Shown here: positions 10,344-19,280 of the stretch, one piece after another
Layout: each line of letters begins with the position of its first letter
Numbering within the stretch: the stretch's first letter is position 1
Source: a virus
IMG/VR virus record: IMGVR_UViG_3300042346_000208
Location: 1-35,184 of that record
DNA length: 35,184 nt
Strand: one strand, 5' to 3'
The notes under the pieces: generated by a model
What the model was told of the DNA's origin: nothing
The model's database searches: none
The model's input: only the letters and a program-made list of their open reading frames with translations
Position numbers and translations under genes: made by a program

Positions 10344-13300
10344 TGTTTACCTAACTTATCGTTTTCTTTAGCAGGTAAAGCAATACATCTAAAATCATAT
10401 ATCTTAGGAACGAAAGTTTTATCCGAAGTTGTCATTAATATTTTAATAGCAAATTCACTGAAAGACGTAGGACTAAACGTTTCTCCTAATGTATTATTAT
10501 AAGAAACATAACCTTGATCTACGCCATCAACACCAGGAGCAAAACTAAATTCAAAAGATTCGTTTCTAGTTTTTGAATATAAAGAATCGCTGTTTCTTGT
10601 TTTAGTCATCAATTGCCAATTTTGATTTTCAAAACGATCGGTATCGAATCTATTTTTTATTTTATAATAAACATGAATATCAGTTCCTTGAGGACGATAC
10701 GCAGTTAAAAATACAGCTAAATCTTCAGAATCGAAATTAGTATCTAAAACTACTTTCTTAGTAAAGTATTTCGCTATACCAGATCCACCGGAAGCAGAAG
10801 TTTCCCCATTCACTATAACAGAAACGTTAGAATTACCAGATCTGGTTGCTGCGTCAGTTACTGTTATGGTTGGAGTTTCTATATATCCATATCCAGGATC
10901 AGTTAAATAAATATAATCTATTTTTCCTCCAGTAACATTAGCTTTTGCTAGAGCTGTTTGACCAAATCTTCCAGTTGGAGAAGAAACGGTTACTTGTACT
11001 GTAGTATTATTATATCCAGTACCCTGCGAATCTTCATTAATAATAATAATATCATCAGAAAGTTCACAATTATTTATAATATTTTCTATAGTATATAAAG
11101 TAATACCTGCATCGGATATCATTGGTGATATATTATCATCATAAGAAGTTAATATCGCATCCAACGAGAAAGAAGTTGAAGAATTAGAACTTAATAATAA
11201 CCTTTCCCCTCTTCTATCGTCTAATACAATATCCGTCGGTAATGCAGTCCCATATTTCCCTGGAGTTACGAATTTTGGAGTATCATAAACATTATCTTTT
11301 GTTAACGTTCCATACTCGTAATATAAACTCGCCGCAGGAGGAACAAAATCTGTTGTAGTAACGTTAAATGCATCGTATAATATATTAGAATTAGAAGTTG
11401 CTAGATTTGTATTAGCAACATTCGCTGTACTAATTGTATAGTTTACGCTATCCTCAATCAGAGTTCTGGTAGGAGCGCCTTTAGGAACAATAAATCTAAC
11501 GGATGGATTTTGTGTTATATTAAATTTACAACGATCTATCACAAACATTAGACTTTCGTTTGGATCAGTTACCCAAGTAACGGCATTTTGAGATCTAAAT
11601 ACTGAACCAATATAAGGAGCTGTTCCAATTACTGGAGTATTAGTTGGAATAGAATCAGTAACAGTATTTCTATACGTCGATGGAATCATTTTTGATCCAT
11701 TTTTAGCAACGTGTACATAATATTCTTTACTTTCTGATTTCAATATAAACGCATAGAGTTTATCTGGATAGATATAAACAGGAACCGCAAACTTAAATTC
11801 TGTATAAGCTGAAGCGCTTGTATAGAAAAACTCTTTATCGCTAGGAGATAATCTCTTAACATCTTTCTTTTCTTTTATTACTATAGAATGATCTAAAGTT
11901 TCTCCTGAAGGAATTCCGCCGTTTGTTCCAACTATAGATAAAGTAATAGAACTATTATCTCTGTTTCCAGGTATACTATAGAAGAATACTTTTATTGAAT
12001 ATAAATACGTTCCTCTTGGATAATTTTTAGAATCGATCATGAAAGTTTGAGCTAACGGATCGTATGGGTTATAATATTCGAATTTAGATATTGATGTAGA
12101 TGTACTTATTTTAGTTTGTTGCCTTTCGTTAGTAGCAATCAAAGTATTCTTCAGAGAAGAAGGAGATCCAGAAACTGCATCTAATCTAGTTTTTTGAGTA
12201 AATAATCCTTCCGAATAAAAAGTTCCTTCTGCCCAAGTAGAAGAATCAATTTCTTCGCCAATTCCTCTATTATCTACCCTGAATACTCTTTGTCCACTAT
12301 GGAATTGTCCTGTAGGAACATTAAATATGGCAAAATATTTCCCGAATGCGTCTGTAGAAAACTTTCCTATTGAATATACATCGTTTGTTGCATATTTTAA
12401 TTCTTTATCTAGAGTCAAGTTTCTATTTTGAGTATTAAATCCTGTAATAGTTGCGTTAGATCCTGCTCCAGCCCCAGCTACGATATAGAAAGTATTTCCT
12501 ACTATATCAGTACCAGTCATATTTTTAGATATGGAAGAATTTGCTTGGACAGATAATTTTACAACATTATTTGGAGTTATTGCAGAATCGCCGAATATAG
12601 ATCCTCCCCAATGAATACAAGTTCCGTATGTATAAACTCCGCTTAGAGCTATTGATTTATTAACTGGGGCATTAGTGCTATCGAATTTTCCTACATGTAT
12701 TGTTATGTTTGATCCGGAAGTTTCAATACCATAATTTCCATTAGAAGAAATTATATTAGGGTTGTTTCCATCGCTTATCACATATAATAATCCAGTCCCA
12801 TCTCCAGATGAAGATTTCCCAACAACTTTAGCAGTAGGTTTAAAGGTTGTAGAATTGGTATAATATCCAATAACATCACCTTCTACAAAATTATTGGCTC
12901 CTGCGGTTAATTTTATTACGTTAGGTTTTCTTACATAATTATCTACATTAATTTTATCAAAATAATTTCCTAGTCCGTCCGTATTTTTTAATCCAGTACA
13001 ACCTACCAAAATTTCTTGCGCTCTAATCCAAGGAGCAATACTTATATCCTGAACGAAATCCATATTAACATCATATGTGTTATTTAATTTGGAATATTCA
13101 CCTAATATATTATTTTGTTGTTGGGTTATTGTTTGTGTGTATGTATCTGTAGTGGTAGTTTGAACAGTATGTTTAGCATAACCTACAAGATTTCTCGCTT
13201 GTTGTTCTGTATATCCTTGATCTAATAACCATTGAAGATCTTGTCTACTAACTTCTTTATTAGTAAATTGTCCATGGTTTAATCTTTCTTGAATAGTTTC

Positions 13301-16300
13301 TATCGTTTGCTTGTCGCTGCTGGTTAATTGCGTTGTACCGGATATTGTTTGATAATCTCCAGTATACATCAAATTAGTTTGACCTGGAGTAGATTTCCAA
13401 ATATTGAAATCTCCTTGTAAGGTGATGCTGGCTGCTATTTTATCGTCAATCCAGTTATCATAATTTGGACTTAAAGAAAGTTTACCTTCTCTTTCTACTG
13501 AAATTGCAAAAGGGTTTACGCTGATTGGATCAGTTAATTCATTTGTTGCATAAGGTTGAGAAGTTAATATTTCTGATGTATATGGTAAAGTATAATAATT
13601 TACAAAATTATCTTTATGTATTTTATAACTTAATGCACTTATTTCAGCATCAGATAAAGCTCCATTATTATAGACTAAAGCTATATTCTTTAGAGCAACG
13701 TTTTTAATATCTTTAGAGCAAGTTAGATACTTGAGCCTTCTGTTTATCGCTGCATTGTAATCTTGATTATTTCCATCTACAGTAGAATAGCTAGAAAAAT
13801 CGTCAGTCATGATGCCATTTTTAAATCTATTCAATCCATAACCGTCGGTTATTTGCATTTTTGTTGCAGATTGTTCCAACGCACTAAGGGCTGTATAATA
13901 TTCAACCTGATTAATTCTATTTTCTAATCCAGCAATATCAGTCATCCTATATCTTTTATGTTTGAGTTTTTCAATACTCAAATCCGGAGAATAAGAAGCC
14001 AATAATTCCCCTGGTATATAACTTGTATAAGGATTGTGATATAAATTCGCTATAAGTAAAGAGCCTTCTGGTTCAGTTGGAAGAGAAGCTTTTGTTGATG
14101 GAACTCCTTCTAATATTTGAAAAGATTTATCTTTGTTTAATATCAACCTATCCTTTCTTTCTAAATAGAACGAATAATCCGTCACGAAAGAATCTGTTGG
14201 TATATAAGCTCCTTTTAAATTGGGATTTGCTGAATATACATTAAAAGAGAAAGTCGATAAAGCGTTCTTTCTTACTCTTCTAAAATCTATACAATCTCTT
14301 AGATTATAAGAAACGCCAGAAGAACTTAAGAATAATGGAATTTGTCTATAATCGTCTGGCTTTGAAGAACCGTCTACATAAGAATATTTACTGAAATATC
14401 CATCTCCGCCGCCATGTTGGTAATAATCAACAAGTATAAGAATATTCCCTACGGGTTTTGGACGTCCTGGGATTAATTTTATCGAAGCATGATCATAATA
14501 TGTATCTCTCTGACCATCATCGAAAGAATAATTATTTGTTATATCATAAGAAGAATTTTGTAACATTGCTACAGTAGGAGCGGTAGCAGGGTTTTTAGTA
14601 TCAATTATTCTCTTTATGTATTTCACATCGGAAAGATATAAAGATTGATTATTCCCTGAATTAACTATTCCTGCTTTCTTTATGTATATTTGTCCTGTAG
14701 AAACCAAAGATCTATCATCAACGTAAGTATTACCTAAACCATCAATATTAGTCATTACTGCGGTTGAGGTTATTGCTTTATTATTCGCTGTAATTAATTG
14801 TTTAGTTTTTACTATACGAGAATCATTAGCATTGGTAATGAACACTTTAGCTATTACTATAGCATCAAAGTTATAAGGTAAATTCGTAACTAATGTTAAT
14901 GTCGTTTGATCAACACTTAAAGTCGCGCTAACTCCATAAGTATCCCAGGAAATTATATCTCCATTTTGTACTGTGGTATTAGTACCTCTATTTGTGACAA
15001 TTATAATATAATTATTTTTTATTGTATCAGAAGAACTTCCTTCGTGTAAAACTACTCCGTTAAGCGTAGATAAATCTAAGTCAGCTCCGGTAGTAGCGTT
15101 AAATGTAACGTTACGGAAAGTTTGTGTAGAATAATAAGAACTGTCCGATAAAGAATTTACAAAAGGATTACCGATTTGATAAACCAATTCAGGTAAAGAA
15201 TTATTTTCTATAAAAGTAAATCCGCTAGGAATACCATCGACTTTACTGGCTGTATAAATGTTTGCTTTAGAATTAAATACTGCAGGGTATGACGCCTTAT
15301 TGGTATAAGTTAAACTTTCAGCGTCTTTAATATCAAAATTAAAAACAAATTCTGAGGTATTATCTGGGTTATAAGACCATACTCCATTAATGTATGCCGT
15401 TTTAGTAGATCCGTTATAACTCGCTATAGTAGCAAATTCCCCAGCATTTGTTCCTTTTGTTATAAGCATAACAACGCCAGTATATGCGTTATTCGTAGAA
15501 GATAGTTTTCCGGAATTAAAGAAAGTTACACTATTTGCTGAGGATGATACTACATTTCCGGTTAATGTTTTGGTGTATACATTATCAATATAAGATTTAT
15601 AAACCCAATTATTTGTATTACTACTTCCTAAGCTAGAATTAAATTCTATATTTCTCATAAATGCAGTAGCAACTACTGTGGAATTATAAGAATTTGTAGA
15701 AGAAAGACTTATATTAGCATAATCTACGCAATGTATATCTATTTCTTGAGTAGATGTTACATCAAAAAATGTAGTATTTCCTTTTACGTTATTTACATAC
15801 AAATAACTTCCAGGATCGTTTGTTCTAGCAACTGGATGATTTCCGGAAGATGCGGTAGTTCTTGATCTATTCGATACTAATTCTACAGGGTATGGATTTT
15901 CTGTTCTATATCCACCAATATAAGCCAATCCTTTTCCGATATTAAGTATATAAGTATCGGCGTTTGCGGTATTGATTTTTGTTACTAATTTAAAATCGTC
16001 TACTACATAATCTCCATTACTTTCGTATTCTCTTTTCGCGATATAATCGTTTATTAAAGAATATTGAGTTTCTTGTACTGTTGGGTATATGGAGCCATTT
16101 ATAACTCTTACCAATTCTATAAAGTTTTGATCACTTCCTATAGAAAGAGATCTAGAAGATAATGTTAATTTTATAACATATCTATCAGCTCCAGGAGCTT
16201 GGAAATTAGAAGCGCCCAAAGCTGGATCTAATAAAGAATTATCATCAACATAATCATAAACCGTTTCGGATATTTCTAATCCTACTCTTGCGCTAGGAGT

Positions 16301-16879
16301 TTTACTGTATTTTGATAATACAATAGTAGATTCAGGAACTTCTACGAAATTTCCTTCGACATAAAATACGCCTTTAGTAATAGAAATTACAGAAGAAAAT
16401 CCTGTTGAATTTGATGCTATAGCAAGAGCAGCGGCATTGTTATTGGAATATAAGGAAAATATCGTATCTCCGTCTACGAACATTTTTCCTGATTTATAGG
16501 AAACTATTAATGTTGGAGGATCTGAATCTCCTGCGGACCCTGTAGCTTCTACTACAGACAATACTTGAGCTATAACTTCGCCTGTAGAATCAGTTACCAT
16601 TATTCCATCAAAATCATTAACATCTATTAATACGCCTTCGTATTCTGTTTGTAATTTTATATAATGACAGGTGAAATTTGTTGTAATCTGACCTCCAGTT
16701 ACAGGAGAATTTCTCTTAAAGATATTATCAGCAAATTTAGTAATTTGATCTTGTAATATGGTTTGAGCTTGAGTTAATTCTCTAGCTTGGACAGATACAC
16801 CAGGTTTAAATAAGATTCTATGGAAGTTTTTTGTAGAATCAAAATCGTCGTAATATGGGTCGGAGTTGAAATTAATCAT
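10340..16879 (-). CDS. Very large DUF4815 baseplate-region structural protein
   Basis: The protein has 2,179 residues. The N-terminus (DPYYDDFDSTKNFHRILFKP, then VQARELTQAQTILQDQI) is the hallmark of DUF4815 structural proteins of T4-like cyanophages and relatives. A second conserved block at roughly residues 975-1025 contains YRMTDIAGLENRINQVEYYT and the motif LNRFKNGIMTDDF. Near residues 1940-2030 lies a beta-rich module (GTGYNN, then DPGYGYIETPTITVTD) resembling ones in gp6 and gp8. No enzymatic residues are recognised. It starts after a good AAGGA ribosome site and a late-promoter match at 16904-16911. Following gp8, it sits where T4 has gp9-gp12, so it may replace gp10-type outer wedge or pin proteins; this is inference from position. 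Confidence 0.88.
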   Translation of the reverse strand: MINFNSDPYYDDFDSTKNFHRILFKPGVSVQARELTQAQTILQDQITKFADNIFKRNSPVTGGQITTNFTCHYIKLQTEYEGVLIDVNDFDGIMVTDSTGEVIAQVLSVVEATGSAGDSDPPTLIVSYKSGKMFVDGDTIFSLYSNNNAAALAIASNSTGFSSVISITKGVFYVEGNFVEVPESTIVLSKYSKTPSARVGLEISETVYDYVDDNSLLDPALGASNFQAPGADRYVIKLTLSSRSLSIGSDQNFIELVRVINGSIYPTVQETQYSLINDYIAKREYESNGDYVVDDFKLVTKINTANADTYILNIGKGLAYIGGYRTENPYPVELVSNRSRTTASSGNHPVARTNDPGSYLYVNNVKGNTTFFDVTSTQEIDIHCVDYANISLSSTNSYNSTVVATAFMRNIEFNSSLGSSNTNNWVYKSYIDNVYTKTLTGNVVSSSANSVTFFNSGKLSSTNNAYTGVVMLITKGTNAGEFATIASYNGSTKTAYINGVWSYNPDNTSEFVFNFDIKDAESLTYTNKASYPAVFNSKANIYTASKVDGIPSGFTFIENNSLPELVYQIGNPFVNSLSDSSYYSTQTFRNVTFNATTGADLDLSTLNGVVLHEGSSSDTIKNNYIIIVTNRGTNTTVQNGDIISWDTYGVSATLSVDQTTLTLVTNLPYNFDAIVIAKVFITNANDSRIVKTKQLITANNKAITSTAVMTNIDGLGNTYVDDRSLVSTGQIYIKKAGIVNSGNNQSLYLSDVKYIKRIIDTKNPATAPTVAMLQNSSYDITNNYSFDDGQRDTYYDHASIKLIPGRPKPVGNILILVDYYQHGGGDGYFSKYSYVDGSSKPDDYRQIPLFLSSSGVSYNLRDCIDFRRVRKNALSTFSFNVYSANPNLKGAYIPTDSFVTDYSFYLERKDRLILNKDKSFQILEGVPSTKASLPTEPEGSLLIANLYHNPYTSYIPGELLASYSPDLSIEKLKHKRYRMTDIAGLENRINQVEYYTALSALEQSATKMQITDGYGLNRFKNGIMTDDFSSYSTVDGNNQDYNAAINRRLKYLTCSKDIKNVALKNIALVYNNGALSDAEISALSYKIHKDNFVNYYTLPYTSEILTSQPYATNELTDPISVNPFAISVEREGKLSLSPNYDNWIDDKIAASITLQGDFNIWKSTPGQTNLMYTGDYQTISGTTQLTSSDKQTIETIQERLNHGQFTNKEVSRQDLQWLLDQGYTEQQARNLVGYAKHTVQTTTTDTYTQTITQQQNNILGEYSKLNNTYDVNMDFVQDISIAPWIRAQEILVGCTGLKNTDGLGNYFDKINVDNYVRKPNVIKLTAGANNFVEGDVIGYYTNSTTFKPTAKVVGKSSSGDGTGLLYVISDGNNPNIISSNGNYGIETSGSNITIHVGKFDSTNAPVNKSIALSGVYTYGTCIHWGGSIFGDSAITPNNVVKLSVQANSSISKNMTGTDIVGNTFYIVAGAGAGSNATITGFNTQNRNLTLDKELKYATNDVYSIGKFSTDAFGKYFAIFNVPTGQFHSGQRVFRVDNRGIGEEIDSSTWAEGTFYSEGLFTQKTRLDAVSGSPSSLKNTLIATNERQQTKISTSTSISKFEYYNPYDPLAQTFMIDSKNYPRGTYLYSIKVFFYSIPGNRDNSSITLSIVGTNGGIPSGETLDHSIVIKEKKDVKRLSPSDKEFFYTSASAYTEFKFAVPVYIYPDKLYAFILKSESKEYYVHVAKNGSKMIPSTYRNTVTDSIPTNTPVIGTAPYIGSVFRSQNAVTWVTDPNESLMFVIDRCKFNITQNPSVRFIVPKGAPTRTLIEDSVNYTISTANVANTNLATSNSNILYDAFNVTTTDFVPPAASLYYEYGTLTKDNVYDTPKFVTPGKYGTALPTDIVLDDRRGERLLLSSNSSTSFSLDAILTSYDDNISPMISDAGITLYTIENIINNCELSDDIIIINEDSQGTGYNNTTVQVTVSSPTGRFGQTALAKANVTGGKIDYIYLTDPGYGYIETPTITVTDAATRSGNSNVSVIVNGETSASGGSGIAKYFTKKVVLDTNFDSEDLAVFLTAYRPQGTDIHVYYKIKNRFDTDRFENQNWQLMTKTRNSDSLYSKTRNESFEFSFAPGVDGVDQGYVSYNNTLGETFSPTSFSEFAIKILMTTSDKTFVPKIYDFRCIALPAKENDKLGKQ

Positions 16880-16903
16880 TTTATTTCCTTAAAATATTTT
16901 TAT

Positions 16904-16911
16904 TATTTATA
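16904..16911 (-). promoter_or_regulatory. T4-type late promoter -10 box
   Basis: The leftward strand reads TATAAATA, the exact T4 late consensus, in the 33-base gap between gp8 and the DUF4815 gene. Initiation about six bases downstream would give a leader of roughly 20 bases containing the AAGGA ribosome site at 16886-16890. Placement in one of the few intergenic gaps supports function, but AT-rich sequence makes chance matches common. Confidence 0.6.
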
Positions 16912-16912
16912 A

Positions 16913-18772
16913 TTAAAATTTCAATAATAATTTAAATAATTCTATAGAATCTTCTGCTCTTTTTACTTCTTCTATATTATCTACATACATTATTCTTCCT
17001 GAATATTTTATAATATTTGAAACAGTGGCAGTTAATATTTTTCTCGAAGTTCCTGTATTTTTTCCGGATAGAGAAGCTCCTATAGTATAAGAACCTTTTA
17101 CATTAGATAATATTAATCTATTAAAGGTTGAGTTATAATCTACACAAGTAGCAGAAAAATAAGCATTAGCATAACTGCTTGTTGATTGATATACTATTTC
17201 TCCTCTTTCATAAGTCCCGCTTCCTGGAGAAACATTTATCGTTGTTGCCGCTAATATAGTATCTGATCTTTCGTGATTTGGGTAAGATTCCGTAGAAACA
17301 ATTCCAGATATTAATCCATATTGACGAATTTCTAAATCGTTTGGAATTTCTGTATCAGTTTCGTCAAAAGCTCCTATTACAAATATTCTATCGCATCCTA
17401 ATTCAGACATAACATCGCTTCCATTTCCTCCAATAGAAGAAATTAAAGGAACATGTTTAAACCCTGAACCTAATGTAGAATTTATAGCAACGTTTGCATA
17501 AGTATAATTTTTCCCTGGATTTGTTACTACTATTCTTGATATAGTATTTGTCGTATTATTTACTTGTACTGTTGCCGCAGCTCCAGTTCCGTCTCCCATA
17601 ATAATAGCAGAAGAAATTGATGGTTCTCTTACTGAGTTATATCCAGAACCTCCATCAAGTACGGCAATAACTTCTATACCTCCGCATCCTTCTGCTTCGG
17701 AATAAACGTCAGGTTGATCTGATAATAAAACAGGCATCCATTTTTCGTCTAAGAATTTTTGGATTTTAGCCATAGGAAGAGTATACATATACTTCCAAGT
17801 ATATCCATCAACCTCAGTATAAAACACGTTCAAATCTACATTATAATGTCCAGGTATAAAATAAGGTTCTTCTAAAGAAGGAGCTCCTTTATTATTCCAT
17901 AAACATTTAAATACCTGACTATAACTATTTAAAACGTAATATTTATATTTTAAATTACCATCAGCGTCTTTTTCTCTAACATTAATATCTTCCGAATAAT
18001 AATCGTAAACTGTACCAGCGTTCCAGTTTACTCTTTGGATTACAGGAGACATATCATCTTCTGTTATTTTCTTAAAATATATTATATCTTTATGGACTTG
18101 TCTAATATATTTTACGGTATCTTTTGGTTTCGGAGGATTATTGTTATCGTTAAATATTTTTAATGTAGAAAATGTAGTTAACGGAGGATAATCGCTGAAA
18201 GGAACATCTACTTTTATAGTTCTTGTTTCCGGATCGTATTCGGTAATGTTTCTAGTGTAAGTTAATCCGCCAACTTCGTTAGTGACATCAACGAATAGAG
18301 AATAATCATTATAAAAATTTGCTACATTAGATAAAGGTAAGCTTGAATTTTTTTCGTTTATAGTTACCAAATAAGTTTGATTTAATCCAATAAATTTAGC
18401 ATTTCCAAAATAATTATTTGCAGATTTATTGTTTATGTATAAAGATAAATTATTTTCGTTTAATGAGGTGACATAACTATTAGCTGGAAGATAATCTGAT
18501 ACTACTTTCATACCAACGAAAAAATCTGATAAAGAATTATCATTTGCTATAAAAATAGTATTAGAATCCTCTATAGCTGCAATCTTTTTAGTTACTATTG
18601 TATCCGAAACATTACTAGTTAAAAGAGTTTCGTCCCATGGAGTTTTATAAGATATAAAAGAATATAAAGAAGTCAAATATTCTCCTGCAACAATAGTGTC
18701 AGGAGAATAATAATAGTTACTTAACTCAAAAACTTTGCTATCAGAAGTTAATATGCTGTTATTTTTTATCAT
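16913..18772 (-). CDS. gp8: Baseplate wedge protein gp8 (enlarged)
   Basis: The protein has 619 residues; T4 gp8 has 334. The diagnostic gp8 block is at about residues 270-350: YYVLNSYSQVFKCLWNNKGA, then DGYTWKYMYTLPMAKIQKFL and EKWMPV. gp8 is a dimeric part of the baseplate wedge that binds gp6, gp7 and gp10 in T4. The extra length includes an N-terminal module near residues 60-125 (FFVGMKVVSDYLPANSYVTS) that resembles repeats in the gp7-position protein. It also includes a GxGY/GTGA-type beta module at about residues 365-430. The ATG directly follows the TAA of the fibre chaperone gene. The identification rests on the conserved block; the added modules are probably decoration. Confidence 0.85.
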   Translation of the reverse strand: MIKNNSILTSDSKVFELSNYYYSPDTIVAGEYLTSLYSFISYKTPWDETLLTSNVSDTIVTKKIAAIEDSNTIFIANDNSLSDFFVGMKVVSDYLPANSYVTSLNENNLSLYINNKSANNYFGNAKFIGLNQTYLVTINEKNSSLPLSNVANFYNDYSLFVDVTNEVGGLTYTRNITEYDPETRTIKVDVPFSDYPPLTTFSTLKIFNDNNNPPKPKDTVKYIRQVHKDIIYFKKITEDDMSPVIQRVNWNAGTVYDYYSEDINVREKDADGNLKYKYYVLNSYSQVFKCLWNNKGAPSLEEPYFIPGHYNVDLNVFYTEVDGYTWKYMYTLPMAKIQKFLDEKWMPVLLSDQPDVYSEAEGCGGIEVIAVLDGGSGYNSVREPSISSAIIMGDGTGAAATVQVNNTTNTISRIVVTNPGKNYTYANVAINSTLGSGFKHVPLISSIGGNGSDVMSELGCDRIFVIGAFDETDTEIPNDLEIRQYGLISGIVSTESYPNHERSDTILAATTINVSPGSGTYERGEIVYQSTSSYANAYFSATCVDYNSTFNRLILSNVKGSYTIGASLSGKNTGTSRKILTATVSNIIKYSGRIMYVDNIEEVKRAEDSIELFKLLLKF

Positions 18773-19279
18773 TTACTTTACCGATACTTCAGGGGTTTCG
18801 GAAGAAACAGGATATCTAGATCTAATTTCTTCAATTTTATCTTGCCATTCTTGAATAGTCGCTTCCCCTCTCTGAGATTTGAAGAATAAAGGATCAGCCT
18901 CGCTGACATAAGCTTCAGATCTTAATCTTTTATTTAAATTATCTATTTGTTCTTGAGTTGGAGGGTCTCTGTCTTTTAGACCAGGACGTCCATTTTTTTT
19001 CTGATATAAAATTTTTCCTTCAGACAAACCATTCATAAGAGATTCGTGTTCTTCTTTAGTTATTTCTACATCTTCTTCTTTTATCATTTCTTTATGAAAC
19101 GATTCGAAAATAAAACCATTTAAACTTTTTGAATAATATATTTTATTTTCCGAAGGCCAAATATCCTTTAAATTTGGTTCTATCCTAGTTTCTGGAATTT
19201 CTATATTAATATCATCGACTAAGGAATCTATTTTAGTTTCTTCTATATTTTCCATTGCATTTTCCGTTGTATTTTTCAT
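18773..19279 (-). CDS. Tail fibre assembly chaperone (Tfa/gp38-like)
   Basis: I place the start at the ATG at 19279, in a TAATATG junction with the upstream fibre stop, giving 168 residues. A longer in-frame start at 19330 would lie inside the fibre gene. The middle matches the Caudovirales tail-fibre-assembly pattern: KIYYSKSLNGFI, a short acidic stretch ending in VEITKEEHESLMNGLSEGK, then GRPGLKDRDPPTQEQIDNL, and a helical C-terminus with WQDKIEEIRSRYP. Such proteins help the C-terminal knob of the adjacent fibre fold or trimerise, and sometimes stay on the tip. Position directly after the knob-bearing fibre fits this. The acidic N-terminal 45 residues are variable. Confidence 0.82.
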   Translation of the reverse strand: MKNTTENAMENIEETKIDSLVDDINIEIPETRIEPNLKDIWPSENKIYYSKSLNGFIFESFHKEMIKEEDVEITKEEHESLMNGLSEGKILYQKKNGRPGLKDRDPPTQEQIDNLNKRLRSEAYVSEADPLFFKSQRGEATIQEWQDKIEEIRSRYPVSSETPEVSVK

Positions 19280-19280
19280 A

